From positions 1,872,640 to 1,902,507 of the forward strand of contig BFEA01000280.1 in the NCBI GenBank assembly GCA_003427395.1: DNA of 29,868 bases, read 5' to 3'. Every line of letters begins with the position of its first letter. Position 1 is the stretch's first letter. Made by a program: the position numbers and the translations under genes. Under the pieces are notes generated by a model. That model saw nothing but the letters and a program-made list of their open reading frames with translations, was not told the origin of the DNA and searched no databases. This document shows, piece by piece, positions 1 to 8,409 of the stretch. The DNA comes from Chara braunii (taxonomy: Eukaryota > Streptophyta > Charophyceae > Charales > Characeae).

Positions 1-41
<41 letters not shown>
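1..41. repeat. (GA)n microsatellite at window edge
   Basis: Uninterrupted GA dinucleotide run that is cut by the start of the window, so its true length is unknown. Confidence 0.95.
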
Positions 42-44
<3 letters not shown>

Positions 45-114
45 TCCCGACACGCGGCAGTTCTCAGCGCACTGCTGTTGCCACGTGGCACTTCGCCTAC
101 TAAAGAAAACCAAT

Positions 115-390
115 GAAGTAGGGAGGAGGAGGAGCGAAGAAGGGAGGAGGAGGAAGAGGAGGAGGAGGAGGAGGAGGAGAAAAGAAGACGGAAGAGGAGG
201 AGGACGACGAGGAGGAGAGAAGAAGACGAAAGGAGGAGGAGGAGGAGGAGGAGGAGAGAAGAAGACGAAAGGAGGAGGAGGAGGAGGAGAAGAAAAAAAG
301 GAGGAAAGGAGGAGGAGAGGAGAAGAAGACGAAAGGAGGAGGAGGAGGAGAGGAAGAAGAAGAAGAGGAAGGAAGGAGGTGGACGCCGAT
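115..390. repeat. Purine-only GGA/GAA low-complexity tract
   Basis: Nearly pure A/G on the + strand, made of GGA, GAA and AAGACG units. A subunit containing 'gagaagaagacgaaagga' recurs about four times. It opens a long frame rich in Arg, Gly, Lys and Glu, but that is a product of composition and I do not call it a gene. Such mirror-like purine tracts can form triplex DNA in vitro. Confidence 0.9.
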
Positions 391-487
391 TCACCACGAT
401 GGCGACAGCAGCTTGACTGGCGGCGAAGACGGGGAGGGCTGCTCGACGGGGCAGCTCGATGGGGAGCGACGACGGCAGCTCGACGAA

Positions 488-570
488 GACGGGCGGGCTT
501 CGAGACGAGGAGCAGCAGCGACGACGGGCAGGCTTCGAGACGGCAGCGACAGCGGGCGGGCTTCGTGACG
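488..570 (+). repeat. Short degenerate repeat, three 20-bp units
   Basis: Three near-identical units (488-507, 523-542, 551-570) share the core 'cgggcgggcttcgagacg'. They sit in a GC-rich patch just before the 22-bp palindrome. Confidence 0.75.
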
Positions 571-588
571 GCAGCAAAGTGGAAAATA

Positions 589-610
589 CCGCGTTCGAAT
601 TCGAACGCGG
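589..610. repeat. Perfect 22-bp palindrome
   Basis: The half-site 'ccgcgttcgaa' is followed directly by its exact reverse complement with no spacer. It includes the 6-bp palindrome 'gaattc' at its centre. No neighbouring gene explains it. Confidence 0.9.
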
Positions 611-942
611 CGTCGTAGGCGACCAGGGGGGCGAAACGAGGTAGTTTGTTGGCGGCTGATCGCAACGTAGTCCGATCTCCCCCCCCCCAAAAAAAAAAAA
701 AAAGAACTTACGAAGAAGGCCTTCCCCCCGCCTTACCGTCCTCGGAAAAACGAACCGTAAAGTTTCGAAGTTCTCCTGGGGGCCGGGGTGGCTGCCACTG
801 GCCGAAAAAGGCCTCCCCCCCCCCCACGCGAAATTGCTCTGGGCCCGCCCGGCACCAAACCGGGGGACCCAACCGGCCGCGCCGCCCGGTACCCCTGCCG
901 GACGAAGGCTGGGCCGCCGGGCGGCCCGGATTTTAACACAGT

Positions 943-990
943 AATTTGGACCATTTCTCGATTTATGCGTGTCATCCTTGCGCAGGGGCC

Positions 991-1022
<32 letters not shown>

Positions 1023-1040
1023 ATGGATGTCCCGAAGGAC
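943..1040 (-). ncRNA. U6: U6 spliceosomal snRNA-like gene (body intact, flanks doubtful)
   Basis: Read on the minus strand, the sequence starts with the U6 5' hairpin (GTCC-TTCG-GGAC) and continues with the ACAGAGA box, the AGC triad inside 'GATTAGCATGGCCCC', the internal stem-loop 'GCGCAAGGATGACACGCA' and the 3' 'GAAATGGTCCAAATT'. U6 pairs with U2 and the 5' splice site and forms the catalytic core of the spliceosome. All catalytic motifs are intact; the 5' hairpin is one base pair shorter than the common plant form. A normal U6 ends in a T-run for Pol III termination, but here AAATT is followed by ACTGTG. I also see no plant upstream sequence element and no well-placed TATA box. It may therefore be a young retro-copy rather than a transcribed gene. 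Confidence 0.88.
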
Positions 1041-1512
1041 ACTTTTTCTGGCTTCTGATAACTTGTTTTTCCTTTTTTTTTTAACAAACATTTTTTATCA
1101 CTTCCCCGCCAACCCTCGGTTTACCGGCAGTGCCCAGGGGAGGTTCTCCCTGAACGGAGCGTATCCTCTGCTCGGTCGCTAACACTGGCCTCGGACTGAA
1201 CCTCTGGTAGAAAAGGAGTTGGAACTCGGGCTGTATTTCAAGGTTCGTGGGAAACTTGGCTCTGCTATCTGACAGGGACTGCACCCTGCAATTGTGGGCT
1301 TTATCTTCCACAGTGTCTCCCGGGGAGCCACCGTTTTGGTGGAGGTGGGCATTGGGAGGCAGCCAGCTATATTTGGGTTCTATTTTTGAGGCCAAGTAGG
1401 AGTGGAAGCTGTAGGGGTTGGGGAAGTCTCACTCTTGTCATCTAAGCAATAGGCAGGACAATAGGGCCCACAGATTCAAACTGTCTTCAGTTGGTAGGCT
1501 ACACAAAAGGCC
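1041..1512. other. Unassigned sequence upstream of the U6 copy
   Basis: AT-rich just upstream of U6 (T-runs near 1066-1082), then mixed composition. A 104-codon minus-strand frame (1081-1395) has no recognisable domain, so I do not call a gene. Confidence 0.5.
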
Positions 1513-1700
1513 AGCTTAGACAGGGGTGAGGGATGGTACATCCTTCTGAGGGAAGTAATCAATGCCGTCCTCTCGGGCCTTCCAGCCATAATGGGGAGGA
1601 GCGTGGGTGTGTTTTAAAGATGTATTTTTGTTACTTGCCGGTGGAAAAGGAACTGGATTGATGCTTCCCAGACTGGAATGGAGCCGGGGCCCAACCAGAA
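1513..1700 (+). repeat. Solo copy of 3' module R
   Basis: Matches the module at 24846-25036 over most of its length. Shared blocks include 'tacatcctt', 'ggaagtaatcaatgccg', 'ccataatggggaggagcgtg' and 'acttgccggtgga'. It ends in a diverged version of the terminal stem region. No LINE coding sequence is recognisable upstream, so it is either a SINE-like unit or a LINE insertion truncated almost to its 3' end. Confidence 0.8.
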
Positions 1701-1888
1701 CTCCTGGTGGGGATGATAGTGTTAGGGGGTGCTTGTCACTTCTGTCTGGTCCACGTTGCACTCGATACTGGTAAGATAACCACCGGCTGCCGCTGCCAGC
1801 GATCACCGTGGGTCTAGTCCTTGGCCTCTACAACACCCTGGGCTAAGATGTGCTAGCCAACCAGGGGGGAACAGGCCCGGTCGACCAG

Positions 1889-1940
1889 CCGGTAGGACCG
1901 GTCCGGTTCCGGTTGGGGGAAGGGCCCCCGGTCCTACCGG
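1889..1940. repeat. GC-rich inverted repeat
   Basis: Arms 1889-1900 ('ccggtaggaccg') and 1929-1940 are perfect reverse complements separated by 28 bp of GC-rich sequence. It could fold as a cruciform or RNA hairpin. There is no adjacent T-run or gene to make it a terminator. Confidence 0.75.
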
Positions 1941-2424
1941 GGGTTTGCAGCACTGTTTTGATAACTTAATTAGGGTTCTCAAAAAGTTATTTTCAAGTTG
2001 TTTTTTTCTTCTCTTTGTTTGGCTGGGGTTTGCCATAATATCTTAGGGCGAATGTACATATGTTAAGCATGACACACGCCTTACTGCATGTATTTGACCG
2101 TAGCAATTTGCCAGATTCAGTCAAATAGTCTCGTCCAGAGCTGAGTCCAGAAGTCCTTGTGTGAGTATGCCCTTAGGATTGTAGTCACCGGCCCAGGGCG
2201 GATGCCCCACTTACCTGGCTGGATTGTTCATTTTCTGACCGTTGATCTTATTGGTGGGGGCCAGAATCCAAGGGGCCAAGTCCCACTAGCGGGGGTTTGG
2301 TTTAGGGCGTCGTTGGACACTCCTCGGGGACGCTATTTCAAGGATTTCGTCGCCGTTCCACCTGTCCTCAGAGCTGAAATCAGGATCGAAAATGTGAAAG
2401 CACTCCCAGGACGAATCCAAAAGA
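1941..2424. other. No gene seen
   Basis: A segment at 2092-2172 is partly repeated at 2700-2757 (shared 'gtccagagctgagt' and a following CCT-GTGT-GTATG pattern), so the second U6-like copy lies between two related blocks. Nothing else is recognised. Confidence 0.45.
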
Positions 2425-2510
2425 ATTTAGGAATCCCCAGCCATATGCGTGTAGTCCTTGCAAAGGGGCCATGCTAATCTATTCTGTACCGTTCCAATTT
2501 GAACTGATGG
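2425..2510 (-). pseudogene. Decayed U6 snRNA-like copy
   Basis: On the minus strand it keeps 'AAATTGGAACGGTACAG', 'GATTAGCATGGCCCC' and 'GCAAGGACTACACGCAT'. The ACAGAGA box is changed to ACAGAATA, the internal stem-loop is altered (TTTGCAAGGACT in place of TGCGCAAGGATG), and the 5' hairpin is missing. It is a pseudogene about 1.4 kb from the better copy and on the same strand. Confidence 0.82.
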
Positions 2511-2789
2511 TTCTCAGATACACGGACCATGAACTTCAGACTGGTGAGAGCGTACTCCTACAAGAAACTTCAAGTGTGCTGTGCTCCTTCTTGGCTATTG
2601 GGTTGGAACCTCAGGATGATCGTCGTCCACCTTGAGAGCGTACTCACGCTATGATTTTTCTCGATGTATGTGACTGCAATTATGGCCCGCCATGGATCAA
2701 TTTGACCGCAATTACGTCCAGAGCTGAGTGGAAAAGGTCCTCGTGTTGGTATGGCCTGAAAAGAGTAGAGTGGAGGCTATGGGCCTTGG

Positions 2790-3529
2790 CGCACCACTCC
2801 CCGGAGTGCAAAATCCTTGGTGAGTTCTCACCTACATTGAGAGGGCGCAAAAGCTCACCGAAATCGTTATGGCCCACACCACTCACAAAAACAATGAGCT
2901 CGCCAATGCACATAAGGTCAAATTAGTTTCTGGTGAGTGCCGTGAAGCATCCCTCAGTCCAACAGCAGCAAATAACCTTCTTGCCTGTACCTGACCCAAT
3001 TGGCCATTAGATTCACTCAAATGAAGTCCTCTGCCACTTTTCAATCTGATGAGTAAACCCTACCGCCTCTATATAGCCTTAGGAGTAGGTAGGACGTGAA
3101 AATGCGAAAGAATTTGAGAGAAGAGTAACGTGTAGGGAAAAAAAAAACTCACGGCAATTTGGCACATTTTGTTAATGTCCCGCTGCCACATGTAGGCCAA
3201 ACCGGTTCGCACGGGAAAAAACTTCGGAAAGGTTCTGACTTCAGTGGTTTTTCACGCTCAAAATAATGCACCGAAAAAAGTTTCAAAAAACTGAAAAAAA
3301 TGGAGCTCGTAGATTAGGTGCTGATCATTCCCCAAAATATATATATAAAAAAAGGACCTCAATCTGCAAAAAGAAATCGCACGCCTAACTGATAGTTTTT
3401 TTTTTTTTTCCACTTTTTCCAGGACTGTGCTACTGGTAGGCCTCATGAAGTGCTGCTACCGGTCCCGTGAAGTTCTTCGTGTCGGCGGGAGTGGCGGTTT
3501 AAGTCCAGAAATCCAGTTAACCTTCAGAC
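2790..3529. other. Non-coding, A/T-run-rich interval
   Basis: Contains A-runs at about 3138-3146 and in 3265-3300, an (AT)n patch near 3337-3350 and a T-run near 3397-3410. No supported coding sequence or RNA gene was recognised. Confidence 0.5.
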
Positions 3530-3650
3530 TGAAGGGTAATCAATGCTGAAACCATATTGCAGCTAATGAGTGGAGTTCTTTTTTAGCACCGGATCCTGGA
3601 CCCAGTTTCCAGCAGGTGAAGCTCCCCACCAATAGATTGGAGCCATCAAA
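3530..3650 (+). repeat. Diverged solo copy of 3' module R with A-rich tail
   Basis: Shares 'taatcaatgc' with the other R copies. It shares 'tccagcaggtgaagctcccc' plus a following 'ggagcca' with the copy at 12021-12130. An A-rich stretch (3655-3700) follows, as expected for the tail of a retroposed unit. The 'gctcc...ggagc' stem is kept; the final GNRA hairpin seen in the youngest copies is not. Confidence 0.65.
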
Positions 3651-4586
3651 TAGTGAAAAAAGAGGAACAAAAAAAGAAAATGAAAAAAAAAAAAAAAGTA
3701 AAAGAAATAAATGAAATGAACCAAGTACTCATCAAATTTCACATCGCAAACATCAATGAACATTCTCACGAGAGTTCACATGTGAGAAGCCGAAGCTGAG
3801 ATACAATCAACACATGTGGAAGCCGTCACCGGAATTATGAGTCAGTTATCATTATTATACAATACAAGAAATGTCTGTCTCCAGCGGTTCTGCCGCACTC
3901 ACACACACTCAGAACTGATCTCAACTGGATGGCGACTATGGCTTCTCTCTCTCCCTCTCTCTCCCCGCAGTCTGGCTCTTCTCGCTGACTTGGCTCACTC
4001 TGCCTCTCTAACCTTGGATACACCCACTCAGGTAGCTTTCCCCCTCGGCTATGGCTGCACTACTCCCTATCTCCTTCTCTCCTAGCTGTGGAGTAACTCT
4101 CGAGCACCCTCTTCCTGTCCCTAGTGCGAAGTGCCCAAGTTGTCTTAACCCACAAGCAGCAGCAGCGCTTCCGCATTTTGCAAAATGAACAAGTGATGAG
4201 CCGCTGCACTGTAGCAGCTAAATATAGGACTGGAATTGGCCTGGCCTGCTTCAGACCGATACTGGTCGGCAGTGGCCTGTCTGCTGTAAACATGTGGGTC
4301 CGGTAGCTTCCGGACTTTCTTGCCGCATGCTGCAAAATTGGACTTGGGACTTTTGGGGACTTTTCTTGTCAGGTACCGGATGGACTTCTACCTACCTACG
4401 ACGTTTCAGTAACGACTCCTACCGACCTATGACGCTTCAGGTTATGTTCCCTACGCCCTAGCCTACCGGGACAGCCTGGGACTGGGACACTTGGGGACCC
4501 TGGGACCGGGACTGGGGTGTCTGCAGCTTGAATCCTTTCACTCCCCTCCGGCCTAATTTCGAGGTCCTCCGAGAAAAATCCCACAT
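3651..4586. other. No gene seen; simple sequence and short repeats
   Basis: Holds an A-rich tract (3655-3700), a CT-rich microsatellite (about 3941-3965), a short duplicated motif with 'cctac..acg' and 'cgtttcag/cgcttcag' (4390-4440) and a G/C repeat of 'gggactgggac' type (4468-4516). Lying downstream of the minus-strand Ty3/gypsy fragment, part of it could be that element's 3' end, but I could not identify an LTR. Confidence 0.45.
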
Positions 4587-5192
4587 TTATTGGTTGCACA
4601 CGTTCATTCCCGTCCAGGCCCTCTCATAAAAGGAGACAATGTGAGGGGCTGTGTGTATTAGTTCCTCCTTGGGGAACCAGCGGTCTTCGCTGGGTTCCTG
4701 ATATGCAAATCTGACCTTGTACTGTCTCTGTGGTCTCCCTCTGCGGCCTGTACGGAAGGCATCTTCGGCCACTATTCTATCTACATCATAACCTCCGTCC
4801 ATGTCTGCTGGGATCATGGAGCGACAAGAAGGAAACTGATCATTCGTGATGCAGAGAGGCAACTTAGATGCGTGGAATACCGGGTATGTGTGCAGGTGGG
4901 GTGGAATCTCGATAGTGTAGAACGGACCATCTACCTCTCCCTTGATATCTAACACTTGCCATGGTCCCCTTTACGCAGGTTACAGTTTCTGCGAGATCCC
5001 TTCTTCCGGAATGAACGCCTTAAACATTACCCAGACCAAGTCACCTATGGCGAATTGCGAGGGGCATCGGTGCTTGCCAAGCGTTGTGTTACAGGGCAAC
5101 ACAACTCCGCCAGCGAGGTACCAGCATTGACTGGCCCTGGCCATCCTCCTCAGGCCACCAAAAGTGATGGCAGCGGGATTAGAACCCCACAC
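4587..5192 (-). pseudogene. Ty3/gypsy pol fragment: integrase C-terminus plus chromodomain
   Basis: One minus-strand frame carries the C-terminal end of an LTR-retrotransposon polyprotein. First comes 'FAIGDLVWV', typical of the integrase C-terminal fold, then 'GPWQVLDIKG', then 'PVFHASKLPL', equivalent to the common 'VFHVSxLKP' motif of Ty3/gypsy integrases. After that comes a chromodomain-like block, with aromatic and acidic residues spaced as in 'YKVRFAYQEPSEDRWFPKEEL'-type segments (about 4605-4795). Chromodomains on chromovirus integrases bias insertion toward marked chromatin. Two in-frame TAA stops (4980-4982 and 4971-4973) break the frame, and no protease, RT or RNase H is found upstream on this strand. 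It is an old, truncated remnant with no identified LTRs. Confidence 0.8.
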
Positions 5193-5746
5193 CTAGGCGG
5201 TGATGCTCAGGCAGAAGGGCGGGTCATCCGATCAGTAGTAACCCTGCCATTGTTATTCTCTAGGATAAACCATTGATTGAGGATGATTGAGCAGAATAAT
5301 AATGAGGAAATCCAGGCAGGTATATGCCTCCCTTCCCAGCGCATGCACCCAGGAAGAACTAGGAGGAGGAGGAGGAGGGGAAAGAGCGGGATGTGTTCAC
5401 CTTTGGCATTTGGGCATGGGCCTGAGTGCTTAGATCATGTGGAAAAGAAGACTGATGATGAAAGCTTTTTTTCCGTTTATTTACTATACTATTTTTTAAC
5501 TATGATTTGAACAAGGGGCCAAGTGCATGATATTAAGAAGTTAGTCAACTGCACACACACAGAAGAAAGAAAATCATCTACAGCACCCACACTCGGTTCG
5601 TGCTCAGCTGTTATAGCAGGGACAGTATGCCTTGTGAAGTTGTGAACCTTAGATCGAATTGGAGCCCATGTTCATGCAAAATTTTGCACAGAATACAGTG
5701 AAAGAGTGAGAGAGTTTGGACTTGCTAAAACTTGAAGGGAACTGAC
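5193..5746. other. Probable intron sequence upstream of the UBP22-like exon
   Basis: Contains a GGA microsatellite (5358-5382) and otherwise featureless sequence. If the exon at 5785 belongs to a normal UBP22 gene, this is intronic. I looked for the expected catalytic Cys-box exon (NxGNTCFxN type) here and did not see it. Confidence 0.45.
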
Positions 5747-5784
5747 CTAACCTTATTTTGGCTGTTGATTGTGGTTGCATGCAG
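5747..5784 (+). promoter_or_regulatory. Predicted branch point and 3' splice site
   Basis: 'ctgacctaacc' matches a plant-type branch-point consensus and lies about 35 nt before 'tgcatgcag', after which homology-like coding sequence begins. The tract between is T-rich. This places the acceptor at 5784; a nearby alternative AG at 5797 would shorten the exon by a few codons. Confidence 0.55.
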
Positions 5785-6739
5785 GTCAGGGGATGCAGAT
5801 TGCCGCTGCATTGTTCACCGTGTTTTCTCCGGTCTCCTGAGGTCTGATGTGATGTGCACAGTCTGTGGGTTTACATCGACGACTTACGACCCCTGTGTTG
5901 ATGTTTCGCTGGATTTAGAGCCTCCTGCGGAGACAGAGAGGGTGAACCATGGGTATGGTGCATCTGGAACAGGTGGGCCAGGGGGGGCCGGGGGAAACGG
6001 TGGGAGTGGAAGAGAAGGGGCAGGTGGGGGGGGGGGGAACCTGCAGAGCAAAGCGCAAATGGGTACAGGAACCCTTCTCGGCTGCTTGGATAGATTTACA
6101 AGGGCTGAGAAACTGGGAATAAATGAGAAGTTTTTCTGCCAACGATGCAAAATGCGTCAAGAGTCCATCAAGCAGATGTCAGTGAGGCGATTGCCTCTGG
6201 TTCTCTGCTTCCATATCAAACGTTTCGAGCACTCCTCGACAAGGAAGACCTCTCGCAAAGTCGACCGCTACCTCCAGTTCCCGTTTATGCTGGACATGGC
6301 ACCATATCTGTCATCAACAATTGTCCGCATACGTCACGGAAACCGCATTTGCAGGCCCTGCAGGGGCAAGAACTGTTCGGCGGGGAAAGGGGATGTGCTA
6401 GGAAACAGCAACGATGACGGAAAGGAGTACATTGATGTCTCTGCGCCTTGTGTTACATCGAAGTACGAGTTGTTCGCTGTCGTGACACACTCAGGGAAAA
6501 TTGATTCTGGTCATTATGTTGCGTACCTGAAGGTGGATGGGCAATGGTATAAGTGTGACGACGCATGGGTCACGCATGTAGATGAGAATGTTGTCCGTGC
6601 TCAGCAGGGATACATGCTGTATTACATCAAGAAGACATTCGGCTATAAAGTCACAGAGTGGGTATCAGAGGATGACACAGTTGCCACAGACGGGAACTCT
6701 GACCTCGGTTCTTACAAGAGTGCGGACACCGTCTCCTAG
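5785..6739 (+). CDS. UBP22: Ubiquitin carboxyl-terminal hydrolase, UBP22/USP22/Ubp8 type, 3' terminal exon (partial)
   Basis: C-terminal two-thirds of a USP-family cysteine protease. In plants, animals and yeast the UBP22/USP22/Ubp8 group forms the SAGA deubiquitinase module that removes ubiquitin from histone H2B in the nucleus. Visible in order: 'VFSGLLRSDVMCTVCG' with a first CxxC (codons 5855 and 5864); a Gly-rich linker (about 5954-6045); the second CxxC in 'FFCQRCK' (6137 and 6146); 'LVLCFHIKRFEH'; the catalytic His box 'DSGHYVAYL' (His at 6512-6514); and 'WYKCDDAWVTHV' with the acidic catalytic partner. It ends with 'GYMLYYIKK', a short acidic tail and TAG. The catalytic Cys box and the N-terminal ZnF-UBP are absent, so this is one exon of a spliced gene. 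An in-frame ATG at 5732 lies in the putative intron and is unlikely to be the start. The USP assignment is strong; the UBP22 orthology is inferred from sequence resemblance. Confidence 0.88.
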
Positions 6740-6800
6740 GTGTGTTATTGTATCAGGATTTTCTGCCAAACAGTGTCACATATAATTCTTTTTTGGAGTT

Positions 6801-6932
6801 ACTAAATGGTGCCAAATGGTGCCAAACGGTGCCAGACGGTGCCAAACGGTGCGAAACGGTGCCAAACGGTGCCAAATGGCATGCCAAACAGTGCGAAATG
6901 ACGTGCCAAATGGTGCCAAATGGTGCCAAACG
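6801..6932 (+). repeat. 10-bp minisatellite 3' of the UBP22-like gene
   Basis: About twelve imperfect units of 'gtgccaaacg' / 'gtgccaaatg' begin 62 bp after the stop codon, so they are probably transcribed in the 3' UTR. Confidence 0.92.
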
Positions 6933-7361
6933 GAGTTTAGACACGAGCTGCATCATAGTTTTGGATGTAAACATGATTGTGGTTAGGCAGTAGATTTGTA
7001 ACTTCGTATATTATAGTGTTGTTGGTTAAGACAAAGCCTTGTCATTTTTCCTTTGCAGTCTCATACTTTTGAGACGTAATTGTCATTGTCATTGATTGAA
7101 TTTACGCCCGTGGATTTGCTGATGGAAATGTTGAGCTTTGGGTGGGGTGGGAGATGCGAGTGTCAAGGCATTCTGTAGCTTTTGGACTTTAGCGGGTCTG
7201 AAACGGTCAGACTACATTTCAGGAGTTGCTTAGTTGACACACACATTTGTCCTTGCGGAAGTATCACACTGCTGAGGCCTACTAGCGTCTTCCCCCAAAT
7301 AGAATGCGTCGGCATCCTGACATGTATTGCGTGCAAGGTTAGGGCCGAATGGCTATGGGTT
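6933..7361. other. Downstream flank of UBP22-like gene
   Basis: T-rich, non-coding, likely 3' UTR or intergenic. A canonical AATAAA occurs later, near 7890, but nothing ties it to this transcript. Confidence 0.4.
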
Positions 7362-7640
7362 CTGTTTGGGGGAAGGTGGTAGTCTCACCATTGACGATGG
7401 ATGACCTTTGGCCGTTGGGAAAGGTCAGGATTGCTTGGGGAAAGGTGGTAGTTTTGCCAGTGGCAATGATGACCTTTGGCTGTGGGAAAAAGTCAGGATT
7501 GCTCAGGGAAAGGTGGTAGTCTAGCCACTGGTGATGACCTTTGGCTGTAGGAAGGGCCAGGATTGCTCGGGCGAAGATGGTGGTCGAGCAACTGGTGATG
7601 GCCTTTGGCCGTGGGAAGGGTCGGGATGACTCTGTCAATC
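7362..7640 (+). repeat. About four degenerate ~65-bp tandem repeats
   Basis: The block 'gacctttggc' with following 'ggtcaggattgct' recurs near 7403, 7471, 7536 and 7600 (spacings 68, 65 and 64 bp), with 'aaggtggtagt' between. The unit is diverged by substitutions and short indels. Confidence 0.9.
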
Positions 7641-7735
7641 CTCTGATCGTGTGGGTGGGTCAGGCCACACCAGCGAAGTATCTAACAGATTTGCGGCCAA
7701 GGGCCAGCAACTAATTTGCTTGTTGGTCTACCATT

Positions 7736-7737
<2 letters not shown>

Positions 7738-7791
<54 letters not shown>

Positions 7792-7829
7792 AGGGAGGGA
7801 GGGAGGGAGGGAGGGAGGGAGGGAGGGAG
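7738..7829. repeat. Compound microsatellite (GA)n(GGGA)n
   Basis: GA dinucleotides from about 7738 pass directly into GGGA tetranucleotides ending near 7828. Confidence 0.97.
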
Positions 7830-8155
7830 CACGAGAGTAAGCCCCTCTTACATGTTGAGATTGTAGTGATATTACGTCAAGGTATGATTGAATAAAGCGC
7901 AGTTGAATCGTCAACGTTTTCTGGCCGTCGACCCTTATCTTGTTGTCTGTAAATTTCGCGATTGCTTATATTTTCCCGTCTTGGTTATCTATTTTGAGGG
8001 ACGGTTGAACATTTCCTAACGGTGGTGGAGGAGGGGGGTGAAGTGGGTGAGGTTGATTTCGACAAAAGGCAGTTGTCGTACTTGTTCACTTTGAGAGACG
8101 ATTGGAAGTTTTGGAATCAAGTTCCTTATTTGCAATTCTTTATTGGCTACTGCAG

Positions 8156-8284
8156 TTGTTGCCCATCTGGACAGTTATCAGAGAAGATGGAAGCCTGAGG
8201 ATTACTTGTTGTCAATCTGTGAGACTATGACTGAATCTGAAGCACAAACCCCTGAATATGCAGATCTAGGTTCCATGTTAGTGG
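8156..8284 (+). CDS. Candidate internal exon of an unrecognised gene
   Basis: A 129-nt open segment is bracketed by a good acceptor (pyrimidine-rich stretch ending 'ctactgcag') and a donor-like 'gtgg|gtatgtgt'. It encodes 43 codons of ordinary, non-repetitive composition, including 'SYQRRWKPEDYLLSICETMT' and 'PEYADLGSMLV'. The flanking sequence is repetitive, which makes this complex block stand out. I do not recognise the family and see no definite partner exon; a strong acceptor-like 'tctgtgtctttag' ends at about 10141. It could equally be a chance open segment. Confidence 0.22.
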
Positions 8285-8405
8285 GTATGTGTATCTGGCA
8301 AAGATGGGTACCCATATTTGTTGCAAAGACGGGAACCAGGATTTGGCAAAGATGGGTACCTGTATCTGGCAAACAAGGGTGCCGATGCTCGGGAAAGACG
8401 GTGGA
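8285..8405 (+). repeat. Short degenerate repeat around 'gcaaagatgggtacc'
   Basis: The motif 'tggcaaagatgggtacc' appears at about 8296 and 8344, with weaker versions ('ttgcaaagacgggaacc', 'tggcaaacaagggtgcc', 'cgggaaagacgg') between and after, at about 24-26-bp steps. Confidence 0.75.
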
Positions 8406-8409
8406 CAGG

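Noticed and set aside
85-618. Arg/Gly/Glu-rich 177-codon frame
   Set aside because: Entirely the product of GGA/GAA microsatellite sequence; no complex sequence or splice support.
2208-2226. 'acttacctggc' resembling the 5' end of U1 snRNA
   Set aside because: Matches only about 11 bases; the downstream U1 stem-loops and Sm site are absent.
5732-5784. ATG at 5732 as start of the deubiquitinase
   Set aside because: The upstream codons are hydrophobic, non-conserved and overlap a branch point and acceptor; without the catalytic Cys the protein would be inactive.
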